Positions 9,234 to 17,272 of a DNA stretch of 64,000 bases are shown here, in pieces. The notes under the pieces were generated by a model that was not told where the DNA came from, made no database searches, and saw only the letters and a program-made list of their open reading frames with translations. The first letter of the stretch is position 1. Each line of letters starts with the position of its first letter. The position numbers and the translations under genes were made by a program. The stretch spans positions 41,494 to 105,493 of the forward strand of contig NZ_JAKRRY010000020.1 of NCBI RefSeq assembly GCF_026191675.1, written 5' to 3'. This stretch comes from Vibrio qingdaonensis. Lineage in GTDB: Bacteria > Pseudomonadota > Gammaproteobacteria > Enterobacterales > Vibrionaceae.

Positions 9234-10364
9234 ATGAAAACTGAACTTTCCTTGCTCAACCGCACACTTGAACTGTATCGCTATCCAAAGCTTAGTCACG
9301 ATAAGCTCCAAGCATGGGACGCAGGAGATGAATATTTAATCACTCATGTTGAAGAACAGAACTTCAACCGTGGCCAACATATTTTAGTGCTTAATGACAA
9401 TTTCGGCGCATTGAGTTGTTGGTTATCATCTCAACATGTGGTGACGACCGTTAGTGACTCCTTTATTTCCCAGCAAGGTATACACGCCAACCTTGCTCAC
9501 AATCATTGCGCCTCGGTGAATGTGATTTCCTCCGTTGAGAACTGGCCAAACCATGTCGATTTGGTCATTATGCAAATACCGCGCAATAACCGCTATCTTA
9601 CTTGGCAACTCAGTCAAATTCGTGCTTTGTACGGTGATAGCTGTCAGGTGATTGCGGTGAATAAGGCCAAGGAAATTCATAGTTCAACACTGAAATTGTT
9701 TGAAAAGCACCTCGGCCACACAACCACCTCCCTAGCATGGAAGAAACATCGCTTAGTCTTTAGTCAGGGGGACCAGCCAAACCCACCTCATGTAGAGCCG
9801 TATACCACTTGGCGGGTTGAAGAAGAGGCGATGACACTGTCAAACTTGCCCAACGTGTATTCAGGGGAAAGTCTCGACCTTGGCGCTCGCTTTTTTTTAC
9901 CGCACCTACCAGGCCATGCAAAGTACCACGATATTATTGATTTAGGCTGTGGTAATGGCGTCTTGTCGGTCAAGCTCAGACAACTCAATCCAGATGCGAC
10001 AATTACCTCGGTTGATGAGAGCTATATGGCGGTTGAATCAGCAAAAAATAATATTTTGTTGAATCATTTATCCAATGAGAAAGCACGATTCGTTGCCAAC
10101 AATTGCCTCGACGGTTTCAGCGCACAAACGCAAGATCTTGTGGTCTGTAACCCTCCATTTCATCAACAGCAAGCCATCACGGATCATATCGCATGGCAAA
10201 TGTTCTGTGACGCAAAGCATGTTCTTCGGACTGGTGGCGAGTTATTAGTTATCGGAAACCGCCACCTAGGCTACGATAAAAAACTAGAGAAATTGTTTGG
10301 TAAGCGGCAGGTCAAACTTGTCGCGACTAATGCTAAATTTGTTATTTTACAGGCGACTAAGTAA
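9234..10364 (+). CDS. rlmG: 23S rRNA (guanine-N2) methyltransferase RlmG
   Basis: Methyltransferase acting on 23S rRNA G1835 (E. coli numbering). At 376 residues it has the duplicated layout of RlmG/RsmC: an N-terminal degenerate domain and a C-terminal Rossmann methyltransferase. SAM binding is shown by DIIDLGCGNGVLSVKL and catalysis by the NPPFHQQ motif (VVCNPPFHQQQ). The opening (LSHDKLQAWDAGDEYLI) and the segment TSLAWKKHRLVF match RlmG better than the shorter RsmC. The gene is monocistronic and divergent from bolA. Confidence 0.9.
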   Translation: MKTELSLLNRTLELYRYPKLSHDKLQAWDAGDEYLITHVEEQNFNRGQHILVLNDNFGALSCWLSSQHVVTTVSDSFISQQGIHANLAHNHCASVNVISSVENWPNHVDLVIMQIPRNNRYLTWQLSQIRALYGDSCQVIAVNKAKEIHSSTLKLFEKHLGHTTTSLAWKKHRLVFSQGDQPNPPHVEPYTTWRVEEEAMTLSNLPNVYSGESLDLGARFFLPHLPGHAKYHDIIDLGCGNGVLSVKLRQLNPDATITSVDESYMAVESAKNNILLNHLSNEKARFVANNCLDGFSAQTQDLVVCNPPFHQQQAITDHIAWQMFCDAKHVLRTGGELLVIGNRHLGYDKKLEKLFGKRQVKLVATNAKFVILQATK

Positions 10365-10405
10365 AGTTATCGTCATAGTTAGTGAATACGCTAACGACAC
10401 TATAT

Positions 10406-10441
10406 GTTATCAGATAGAATTACGTTATCAGATAGAGTTTC
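10406..10441. repeat. Two-copy 18-bp tandem repeat upstream of yajG
   Basis: GTTATCAGATAGA occurs at 10406-10418 and 10424-10436 within a longer 18-bp unit that differs at a few positions. It lies in the 150-base gap between rlmG and yajG and may be part of the yajG promoter region. Confidence 0.65.
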
Positions 10442-10516
10442 GTCAGTGCGCACAACCTTATATGGCGCTGACAAGTGCTGACTCATCGCATTGATGAGTG
10501 TGAAAAGGAATTAGGA

Positions 10517-11086
10517 ATGAAAAAGCTCGTTTTAGCCGCAACCATCGTCTTACTCGCTGGTTGTGCAAGCCCAAAACAAGAACAAATCAATTTTGCCCCA
10601 CAAGCCGCCACTAGCGCTGCAAAAATTGTTGAAGGCAAAACCATGTCACTTTCCAGCCAAGATGTGCGTACTGCGCAATATGTGGCGTTAATGGATAATG
10701 GCCGCGCCAATATCACGCCTATTCACACACGACAAAATGTTCGTATTGGCATTGAGAACGCATTGGTGCAGCAATTTTCATCTCAAGGCTATAAAGTCAC
10801 TGTGAATAGCCCAAATACCGTAAAAGTAGAAATTCAAGAAGCCCTCGTCTCCGTCAAACACACTGTTATGGAAAATGACATGGCTGCCAACGTCGTTGTA
10901 GAGCTAACGGTTGAAAACAGCAAAGGTAAATTGGTCAAAACCTATACGGGTAAAGCGACACGTTCAGGGCTAATGAGCGCATCAAACGATGATATTGAAA
11001 CCGTCCTCAACGATACTGTAAACCTGGTACTAAAAGAAATATCGAACGACGCTGAACTGGTTGATTACATGAAGGAACGTTTCTAA
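10517..11086 (+). CDS. yajG: YajG family lipoprotein
   Basis: Predicted outer-membrane lipoprotein of 189 residues. The signal peptide MKKLVLAATIVLLAGC ends in the lipobox LAGC. The start at 10517 is set by AAGGAATTAGGA just upstream. The mature part carries the YajG domain (VRIGIENALVQQFSSQGY; DDIETVLNDTVNLVLKEI). Function is unknown; in E. coli yajG is next to ampG, and here it is separated from ampG only by a cyclophilin gene. Its stop overlaps the next start (TAATG). Confidence 0.9.
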   Translation: MKKLVLAATIVLLAGCASPKQEQINFAPQAATSAAKIVEGKTMSLSSQDVRTAQYVALMDNGRANITPIHTRQNVRIGIENALVQQFSSQGYKVTVNSPNTVKVEIQEALVSVKHTVMENDMAANVVVELTVENSKGKLVKTYTGKATRSGLMSASNDDIETVLNDTVNLVLKEISNDAELVDYMKERF

Positions 11087-11631
11087 TGATGAGAACTCTA
11101 ATTTCAACACTGGCTTTAATGTCTGCCACGGTTTTTGCAGCACCAACCGTACAGGTTGACACCAATATCGGCTCTTTCACCGTTGAGCTAAATGAAGAAA
11201 AAGCGCCAGTGAGCGTCGCCAACTTCCTACGCTACGTTGACGATGGCAGTTACGTAAATAGTCAATTTCATCGCGTTATTCCTGGTTTTATGGCTCAAGG
11301 TGGCGGCTTTGATGAGAAATTTAATCGACTACCTGTCAATAAAGCGATTCAAAATGAAGCCGCAAATGGCCTTGATAATGACATAGCGACCATTGCCATG
11401 GCTCGTACCCAAGACCCAGATTCCGCAACGCGTCAGTTTTTTATCAACTATGCCGACAATGATTTTCTCAATTACAGCGTATCCAACCCCGGCTATGCCG
11501 TATTTGGCAAAGTAACCGAAGGGTTTGATGTGGTGAAAAAAATGTCTCAAAAACCAACCCGCACGGTGCGCGGCATGCGTGATGTACCAATGGATCCCAT
11601 TATCATTACCAAGATTGAACGCCTTCCATAA
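11086..11631 (+). CDS. ppiA: Periplasmic peptidyl-prolyl cis-trans isomerase (cyclophilin)
   Basis: Cyclophilin-type proline isomerase of 181 residues that assists folding in the periplasm. A cleavable signal (MMRTLISTLALMSATVFAAP) precedes the domain. Motifs FHRVIPGFMAQGGGF, MARTQDPDSATRQFFIN and YAVFGKVTEGFDVV form the active-site groove. The TAATG overlap with yajG suggests coupled translation. A second ATG directly follows the first. PpiA is inferred from the signal peptide; cytoplasmic PpiB-type proteins lack one. Confidence 0.93.
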   Translation: MMRTLISTLALMSATVFAAPTVQVDTNIGSFTVELNEEKAPVSVANFLRYVDDGSYVNSQFHRVIPGFMAQGGGFDEKFNRLPVNKAIQNEAANGLDNDIATIAMARTQDPDSATRQFFINYADNDFLNYSVSNPGYAVFGKVTEGFDVVKKMSQKPTRTVRGMRDVPMDPIIITKIERLP

Positions 11632-11641
11632 ACCAACCAAC

Positions 11642-11670
11642 AGAGAGAGTTCGCTCTCTCTTTTTCTTTT
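11642..11670 (+). terminator. Intrinsic terminator after the cyclophilin gene
   Basis: AGAGAGAG (11642-11649), loop TTCG, CTCTCTCT (from 11654), then TTTTCTTTTT. It lies between the cyclophilin stop and the ampG ribosome-binding site, so ampG probably has its own start or depends on readthrough. Confidence 0.75.
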
Positions 11671-11688
11671 TAGGTGAGGAGCACCTCT

Positions 11689-13047
11689 GTGGAACAGAAA
11701 ATGACATGGCAAGATACAATCAGAAGTTACTGGGATAAGCGCCTACTTTGGGTATTTATGCTTGGCTGTTCAAGTGGTTTCCCATGGGTACTCATTGGCT
11801 CTAACATGTCGGGGTGGCTAAAGGATGCTGGGCTGACTCGAACCGCAATTGGTTACTTTGGCTCGGTCTTTGCTGTGTACGCCATTAATTTTTTATGGGC
11901 GCCCCTTGTCGACCGTGTACGACTGCCTCTGCTATATCGTACTCTTGGACAACGACGCAGCTGGATCTTTTTATGCCAGTCTTTAATGTTAGTGTGTACA
12001 TTACTGATTGCGGGTGTTAATCCCGCAGAAAACTTAATGCTCACCTCGCTATTGGCGTTAGGTATTGCGATAGCCTCTTCTACTCAAGACATAGCCGTCG
12101 ACGCCTTTAGAATAGATACGTTCCCAAAATCTCAATCCAATAAACTGCCTCAAGCCTCTGCGATGGCGGTCATTGGTTGGTGGACAGGATACTCTCTTCC
12201 TGGTTATCTGGCATTCGTCAATGCCGATAGTATGGGTTGGAATGGTGTGTATTATGGCATGGCTATTATTGTCGGTGTCCTCATGATGTTTACCTTGCTG
12301 GTCGGTGAACCCAAAACCGATCGAGACGCACTGCAAGCGCAAGCGGAGCAGCGCCATCAGAAGGTGGTCGACAATAAAGTCCTCGCTTGGCTCAGTGTGA
12401 CCGTCATCGAGCCCTTTCTTGATTTCTTCCGCAGCAACGGCGTAAGAGTGGCGGCAACCCTGCTACTATTTGTCTTCCTATTCAAGATTGGTGAAGCCTT
12501 TTTGGGCAGAATGTCCATTCCGTTCTACAAGGAAATTGGCTTTAGTAACGAACAGATCGGCTATTACTCCAAGCTAATTGGTTGGGGAGCCACCATTGCC
12601 TTCACTCTGCTCGGCAGTATGTTCAATGTCCGATTTGGCATCGTCAAAGGCCTAATGATTGGCGGAATTGCCATGAGCGCCAGTAACCTTATGTTTGCTT
12701 GGATTGCTCAAGTAGGACCAAACGAGCATCTTTTCTTAGCGACGATCATCGTCGATAACTTTACGACCGCCTTCTCCACCGTCGCGTTTGTCTCGTTCTT
12801 GACTATTTTGACCGGGCAAGCTTTCTCTGCAACTCAATACGCCCTGTTAGCATCGCTAGGGAACTTTGGACGAACGACATTGGCGTCCTTTAGTGGTGAA
12901 CTGGTCGATATGCTCAATGATTGGAGTCTATTCTTTATTATCACCTCACTGATGGTTATACCAAGTCTGATCATGCTCTACTCGCTAAGGCATTATTTTA
13001 ATGACTTGCTGACCAAAGCTAAAGAAAGGGACCGCGCACCAAAGTAG
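11689..13047 (+). CDS. ampG: AmpG family muropeptide permease
   Basis: Major-facilitator permease importing cell-wall fragments (GlcNAc-anhydroMurNAc peptides) for recycling; it feeds AmpR-type signalling where present. About 452 residues with roughly twelve hydrophobic helices. AmpG landmarks include FMLGCSSGFPWVLIGSNMSGWL near the N-terminus, FLWAPLVDR, and STQDIAVDAFRID. The GTG at 11689 is preferred because AGGAG lies 7 bases upstream; GTG at 11674 and ATG at 11701 are alternatives. Vibrios often carry two AmpG homologues, so the specific role of this copy is inferred. Confidence 0.88.
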   Translation: MEQKMTWQDTIRSYWDKRLLWVFMLGCSSGFPWVLIGSNMSGWLKDAGLTRTAIGYFGSVFAVYAINFLWAPLVDRVRLPLLYRTLGQRRSWIFLCQSLMLVCTLLIAGVNPAENLMLTSLLALGIAIASSTQDIAVDAFRIDTFPKSQSNKLPQASAMAVIGWWTGYSLPGYLAFVNADSMGWNGVYYGMAIIVGVLMMFTLLVGEPKTDRDALQAQAEQRHQKVVDNKVLAWLSVTVIEPFLDFFRSNGVRVAATLLLFVFLFKIGEAFLGRMSIPFYKEIGFSNEQIGYYSKLIGWGATIAFTLLGSMFNVRFGIVKGLMIGGIAMSASNLMFAWIAQVGPNEHLFLATIIVDNFTTAFSTVAFVSFLTILTGQAFSATQYALLASLGNFGRTTLASFSGELVDMLNDWSLFFIITSLMVIPSLIMLYSLRHYFNDLLTKAKERDRAPK

Positions 13048-13071
13048 AAAGAACGACTAACGGATATAAAC

Positions 13072-13109
13072 AAAAATCCCCCTCTGCCTACCGCATAGGG
13101 GGATTTTTA
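13072..13109. terminator. Bidirectional terminator between ampG and chrR
   Basis: AAAAATCCCCC (13072-13082) and GGGGGATTTTT (13098-13108) form an 11-bp stem around a 15-base loop, with T runs in both directions. It serves ampG (plus) and chrR (minus), which converge here. Confidence 0.85.
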
Positions 13110-13169
13110 TTCATCACCTTTCAATGACTAGTGAGTGATTGGATACTTACCCGCACCAAGCTTCCCCCT

Positions 13170-13862
13170 TTAAGGGTACATTCCCTTGCCAAAGCGATTG
13201 AATATCCTTGCAACACCCTGAGTAAATACCAATGGTTGCGTCAGGATCGACAAACATAAACAATCTTGTCCTTGCATCGTTTTGGGCGCATGTTTCGTGT
13301 CTTCGTTTTCTTCAAGATAATCGCCCTGACTATAACAACCCGACTCGTCACTAAACGCACCGTGGAGTACCAAAGTCGACTCCAGCCCTTTGTGAGTATG
13401 CTGAGGGACTTGAACACCTTCAGTGATGTACAGCAAACTCACTCTATAATCTTCACCTAAATCTATATTTGAAGTGAACACCTTACCGCCATAGCTACGC
13501 CACTCCCCCATTCTTTCAACGATAGGTTTTAGTGGTGCGGGCACTGAGAATTCTTTCCCGTTGACCGTGACTTTCGCTGCCTGTCTAGAACGAGGCATGG
13601 AAAAGTCCATATCCAACGACATAATATCTTCTAGCATATTATCAAATACACGCTGCATTTCTTGCTCGGAAGTATCGCCAGCCTCAATCTTGTCCACCTT
13701 CATCTGCTGCAACAAATTTGCTTCAAGTTGTTCAAGCTCATTTACTCTGTTGCTACAACGGCTGCAAGATTCTAGGTGAGACGCGATAGCAACGCCTCTG
13801 GCCGTATCGATTTCACCATTGGCATAGAGCGCAAGTAAAGTATCATCTGGATGGTAAGCCAT
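13170..13862 (-). CDS. chrR: ChrR-type zinc-binding anti-sigma factor
   Basis: Two-domain anti-sigma factor (230 residues) that holds its ECF sigma partner inactive and releases it on singlet oxygen or related stress. The N-terminal zinc-binding domain has the H-x3-C-x2-C motif (His29, Cys33, Cys36 in HLESCSRC). The C-terminal cupin domain carries VPQHTHKGLESTLVLHG and a later KHAP, the second metal site of the family. The ATG at 13862 lies one base after the sigma-factor stop, so the two are cotranslated, as in known RpoE-ChrR pairs. A longer reading from 13904 would overlap the sigma gene and is not needed. Confidence 0.92.
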   Translation of the reverse strand: MAYHPDDTLLALYANGEIDTARGVAIASHLESCSRCSNRVNELEQLEANLLQQMKVDKIEAGDTSEQEMQRVFDNMLEDIMSLDMDFSMPRSRQAAKVTVNGKEFSVPAPLKPIVERMGEWRSYGGKVFTSNIDLGEDYRVSLLYITEGVQVPQHTHKGLESTLVLHGAFSDESGCYSQGDYLEENEDTKHAPKTMQGQDCLCLSILTQPLVFTQGVARIFNRFGKGMYP

Positions 13863-13863
13863 A

Positions 13864-14442
13864 TCAATGCTCCTCCATAGAGAGTCGTAATTTTTCCACG
13901 GCAAGTCGCAAACGAGACTTCACGGTGCCAAGAGGAATGTCGTACATGTCTGCCACTTCTTGATGAGGCAAATCTTGCAGATATACCGCCCTAACCACAT
14001 CCCTTTGGGGTTTGGGCAAGTTATCAAGAAAATGAATAATCTGCTCTTTCAGCCTGTCTGTTTCTGGCGAATAATGGTCGACAAAATCGGGTGGACAATA
14101 ATCCGTCGGCCAAATGTCATCAGCGCGCACGTGTAATTCTTTGCCTTTCTGCTTGCGCAACATATCAAAGCACAGATTTCGAGTAATCGTGTATATCCAT
14201 GTTGATACTGCACTTTTGTGAGCGTCGAATAAGTGTGCCTTTTGCCAAACGGCAGCCATCGCTTCTTGCACAATTTCAATGGCGACCTGCTCGTTACTGA
14301 TATAACGGAAAGCAAATTGCTTTAATCTTGGGGAGTAATAATGAAAAAGCATGGCGTAGGCGTGTTTGTCTCGCGACTTAATCTTAGCCATACACTCATT
14401 CCACTCTTGCTTACTAAGTGTTTCTGATTCGTCTGCAATCAT
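13864..14442 (-). CDS. ECF sigma factor, partner of ChrR
   Basis: Extracytoplasmic-function RNA polymerase sigma factor (192 residues) of the ChrR-controlled group, often named rpoE but distinct from E. coli RpoE. Region 2 is seen in AYAMLFHYYSPRLKQFAFRY and the following EQVAIEIVQEAMAAVWQKA; region 4 in LPHQEVADMYDIPLGTVKSR with its helix-turn-helix. The ATG at 14442 has AGGA upstream; an in-frame TTG at 14448 is unlikely. The pair probably responds to photo-oxidative (singlet oxygen) stress; this follows from the family, not from neighbouring targets. Confidence 0.92.
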   Translation of the reverse strand: MIADESETLSKQEWNECMAKIKSRDKHAYAMLFHYYSPRLKQFAFRYISNEQVAIEIVQEAMAAVWQKAHLFDAHKSAVSTWIYTITRNLCFDMLRKQKGKELHVRADDIWPTDYCPPDFVDHYSPETDRLKEQIIHFLDNLPKPQRDVVRAVYLQDLPHQEVADMYDIPLGTVKSRLRLAVEKLRLSMEEH

Positions 14443-14483
14443 ACACAAAATCCTAGGTTAGCTTCATTACGTCACTAGTACAG

Positions 14484-14510
14484 TGTACGCACGGTTTAGA
14501 ACATGGATCA
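14484..14510 (-). promoter_or_regulatory. Candidate autoregulated ECF promoter of the sigma/chrR pair
   Basis: On the minus strand TGATCC (14510-14505) is followed after 15 bases by CGTACA (14489-14484), about 40 bases upstream of the sigma gene start. TGATCC is the -35 element recognised by ChrR-associated sigma factors, and CGTA-like -10 elements occur in that group. The spacing is slightly short, so this is a candidate. Confidence 0.5.
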
Positions 14511-14566
14511 CAATAATATTAATTTATTACTTTCATCACTCAATCAGCATTTTGAGTTGTCACTTA

Positions 14567-15157
14567 TTAGGTTTGGTCTAGTAAACCTTGCTTGATAATA
14601 GCGCGTTCTATGAAGCTCAGCATTGCGTCACAGTTGGGCTGCGCCACTAACTGCTCAAACTCTTGGCAAGACACAGGCAAGACTTCTAACCATCTTTGGC
14701 TAACCCACGTTGCATCGTCATAAAAGCAATGCAAATAGAGTGACTCCAGCATAGGGAAGGCTTTAAAAACTTCTTGTAATCGTTCACCAATAAACTCTTG
14801 TTCTCGACTTAACGTTTGAGGTTGCCATGATGGTAACCAATCTACGTTAGCCACGCGTAAACCATCGTACTCGCTCTCTACACTATCAACTAAGAAACGT
14901 TTAATGCCCGAGACAGTTATACCCAATATGTCGCCTTCCAATACCTCAAAGTCGACAATACTCACGAATGTCCCAATCTGCGTAATATTGCCGGGTGGGC
15001 GCCCTGAACCTTCGTCAATCAAACACATCCCAAAGCCAGAACTCTGTTTCAAACACTCCGCCACCATTCGCTTGTAGCGCGGTTCGAAGATTCGTAATTT
15101 CATTTTCCCCTCGGGTAGCACAATGGAACCCAGTGGAAATAACATTATTTGAGACAT
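14567..15157 (-). CDS. LON N-terminal (substrate-binding) domain protein
   Basis: Stand-alone LON substrate-binding domain of 196 residues with no protease or ATPase part. It shows the family opening IMLFPLGSIVLPEGKMKLRIFEPRY, then GFGMCLIDEGSGRP and IGTFVSIVDFEVLEGDILGITVSG. Such proteins are widespread in gammaproteobacteria without an assigned role. It lies upstream of the ECF sigma operon on the same strand, separated by about 120 bases. Confidence 0.88.
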   Translation of the reverse strand: MSQIMLFPLGSIVLPEGKMKLRIFEPRYKRMVAECLKQSSGFGMCLIDEGSGRPPGNITQIGTFVSIVDFEVLEGDILGITVSGIKRFLVDSVESEYDGLRVANVDWLPSWQPQTLSREQEFIGERLQEVFKAFPMLESLYLHCFYDDATWVSQRWLEVLPVSCQEFEQLVAQPNCDAMLSFIERAIIKQGLLDQT

Positions 15158-15238
15158 TCAAGCTCCTTATCGATAAGCACAGCGTTTTTACGCTGCTATC
15201 AGGAGATTCGATCATTGCACAAAATATTGTTACCAACT

Positions 15239-15254
15239 TTAACAACATTGTTAA
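15239..15254. promoter_or_regulatory. Palindrome TTAACAA-CA-TTGTTAA
   Basis: Exact 7-base arms with a 2-base centre. A nearly identical element with a 1-base centre lies upstream of fadD at 41517-41533. The binding protein is unknown to me. Confidence 0.45.
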
Positions 15255-15321
15255 CGGAAGGATGCCCAATATTGGTTGATTTGTATGCAATTCATAAAAG
15301 TTCCCTTAAACCTTCAATAAA

Positions 15322-15364
15322 TGTGATGGCAATCTCAATATTTAGCAACCGTTTGCGACGTTGC
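15322..15364 (+). promoter_or_regulatory. CRP site and CytR-like operator upstream of the Tsx-like gene
   Basis: TGTGA-TGGCAA-TCTCA (15322-15337) differs from the CRP consensus TGTGA-N6-TCACA at one base. Downstream, GCAAC (15345-15349) and GTTGC (15360-15364) form an inverted pair spaced 10 bases apart, the arrangement CytR favours. CRP/CytR control is the established pattern for nucleoside uptake genes such as tsx, which fits the downstream gene. Confidence 0.5.
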
Positions 15365-15468
15365 ACATTTACTTTGGGACACAAATCGCTATCATGCGTC
15401 CCCATCGGATGAGTTCGCACGGAAAGCGACCAATTTTCAGTTCAACTTTAAAAAGAGTAGATCTCATT

Positions 15469-16254
15469 ATGCGTAAATCACTTTTAGCTCTTGGCGTTGT
15501 TGCAGCAGTGGCATCAGTTCCAGCTTCAGCAGAATATCTATACGGTTTTGGTGGTGTTTATCTTGACCACCAAAGCTGGGATCACGGTCCTAACTCAATT
15601 GAAGATGGCAACGATGGTCGTGGTCGTAACCAATTCGTTCTAGGTATCGAAGGTGGTGCAGGCTTCACTTGGGGTGAGCTATACGGTTTCTACGATCGTG
15701 AAAGTGTTGAAAAGAGCTCATCTGAGCAAAAGAACTCTATTAAAGGTTCTGCGCACGTTTACCTTGGTGACTCAGGTGTATCTCTTTACGGTCAGGTTTA
15801 TCACCACGATAACCCTCATCAAAGCGAAACTAACCGCGTATTAGGTCTTGGTTATACAGCGCTACAAGGTGATAACTGGTTCTTCAAACCATGGGTTGGT
15901 GTTCATGACATCACATCTTGGGACAGCTTTTCACCTAACCAAAATGTTAACGGCAACAACGGCTACATGGCTGGTTGGACAGCACGCTACGGCTTTAACG
16001 CATTCGGTCAAAACTTCTCGTTTGTAAACTGGAACGAAATCGAGTTCGATCGCAACGATGAATACGCTCAAAACCAAGGCGGCAAAAACGGCTTGAACGG
16101 TGCACTACTATTCAACTGGCACGCGACTGAAAATATCACCGCTGCGATCCAGTACCGTTACTTCCGCAACAAACTAGGTGTTTACGGTTCTTCTGGTGCT
16201 AACCAACAGCATTACGGTGATGCAATTATCTACCGTATGCAATACAACTTCTAA
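15469..16254 (+). CDS. Tsx/OmpK-family outer membrane channel
   Basis: Outer membrane beta-barrel of 261 residues in the nucleoside-specific channel (Tsx) family, which includes Vibrio OmpK phage receptors. A signal peptide (MRKSLLALGVVAAVASVPASA) precedes alternating beta strands rich in Gly, Tyr and Trp (FVLGIEGGAGFTWGELYGFYD; AAIQYRYFRNKLGVYG) and the C-terminal YRMQYNF ends in Phe, the usual assembly signal. The start at 15469 gives a normal signal peptide. The CRP/CytR-like promoter supports nucleoside uptake. It is not the classical OmpK sequence, so no symbol is given. Confidence 0.8.
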   Translation: MRKSLLALGVVAAVASVPASAEYLYGFGGVYLDHQSWDHGPNSIEDGNDGRGRNQFVLGIEGGAGFTWGELYGFYDRESVEKSSSEQKNSIKGSAHVYLGDSGVSLYGQVYHHDNPHQSETNRVLGLGYTALQGDNWFFKPWVGVHDITSWDSFSPNQNVNGNNGYMAGWTARYGFNAFGQNFSFVNWNEIEFDRNDEYAQNQGGKNGLNGALLFNWHATENITAAIQYRYFRNKLGVYGSSGANQQHYGDAIIYRMQYNF

Positions 16255-16278
16255 TGTCTATTCAGTAGAAGAAGTTAG

Positions 16279-16306
16279 AAAAAATGGCGCATTCGCGCCA
16301 TTTTTT
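16279..16306 (+). terminator. Terminator after the Tsx-like gene
   Basis: AAAAAATGGCGC (16279-16290), loop ATTC, GCGCCATTTTTT (16295-16306): a perfect 12-bp stem ending in six T. Confidence 0.9.
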
Positions 16307-16378
16307 ATGCCTGTTACTTTCGAGTATTAGTAATAATTTTGCTATTCTTCGCCTATTACTCGTAACTTATTACTTGCT

Positions 16379-17272
16379 GTGAACATAACTATTCTTGGCC
16401 CCGGTGCCATCGGCTCTTTGTATGCGTACAAATTAAAGCAAGCCGGACACGATGTCTCTGTTTGGGGTAGACGCTCAAATAACACCGTCGACATCCAATT
16501 AGATCACTTGCCAACGTTGCAGTTTGTGAATCAAAACCGCGATACGCTCAAACGCACCGACCTTTTAATCGTCACCCTAAAAGCCTGGCAGGTTGAGGCG
16601 GCGCTATCACCGTTACTCCCGCGGTTACACGCCGATACCATCATCTTGTTTTTACATAATGGTATGGGTTGCGTCGACAAGCTGGCCAAGCAACTCGCGA
16701 ACTTCCCAGTACTCCTCGGTACCAGTACACACGGTGCACTTAGACGTACCGCTTTGCATGTTAGCCACACCGGTCTTGGGGAAACCCACATTGGCGCTTG
16801 GAATGACAAAGGACAGCAATGCCAATTTTTATCTGACGTACTGAGTCATGCTCTCTCGCCAGTAAAATGGCACACTTCCATCCAGCATGCCCTTTGGACT
16901 AAATTAATCATAAACTGTGCCATAAACCCGCTAACCGCACTCGAGAATTGCAACAATGGGCAACTGGCCGAGCAGCGCTACCGCCATCAAATTGAACAAA
17001 TTATTGATGAGGCGCACTTGTGTGCCGAGAAAGTGGACGTGACCTTAGATAACGCAGCTCTCAAAGAAACAGTATTCAACGTCATCACCAAGACCGCGGA
17101 GAATTACTCGTCCATGCAGCAAGACATCAGCCAGCAACGCGCCAGTGAAATCGCGTTCATCACTGGCTATGTGGTTAGCATTGCGGAAAAATATCAACTT
17201 AATATCCCGGTAAATAGTGCTCTTTTTAAACAAATAAAATCCATTGAAGCCAGTTGGAGCAAACATGACTAA
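16379..17272 (+). CDS. panE: 2-dehydropantoate 2-reductase
   Basis: NADPH-dependent ketopantoate reductase in pantothenate/CoA synthesis. 297 residues; N-terminal Rossmann motif GPGAIGSLYA, then TLKAWQVEAAL and HNGMG, and the C-terminal catalytic region with WTKLIINCAINPLTAL (Lys and Asn of the family). The start is a GTG with no strong Shine-Dalgarno. It overlaps yajL by 8 bases. E. coli also pairs yajL and panE. Confidence 0.93.
   Translation: MNITILGPGAIGSLYAYKLKQAGHDVSVWGRRSNNTVDIQLDHLPTLQFVNQNRDTLKRTDLLIVTLKAWQVEAALSPLLPRLHADTIILFLHNGMGCVDKLAKQLANFPVLLGTSTHGALRRTALHVSHTGLGETHIGAWNDKGQQCQFLSDVLSHALSPVKWHTSIQHALWTKLIINCAINPLTALENCNNGQLAEQRYRHQIEQIIDEAHLCAEKVDVTLDNAALKETVFNVITKTAENYSSMQQDISQQRASEIAFITGYVVSIAEKYQLNIPVNSALFKQIKSIEASWSKHD

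Larger units (their letters stand above)
15158..15468. other. Regulatory region between the LON-domain gene and the Tsx-like gene
   Basis: 311 bases with no gene. It contains CTTATCGATAAG (15168-15179), a CAGCGT-TTTT-ACGCTG hairpin (15180-15195), a long palindrome (15239-15254) and CRP- and CytR-like sites (15322-15364) described separately. Two divergent promoters are expected here. Confidence 0.6.
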
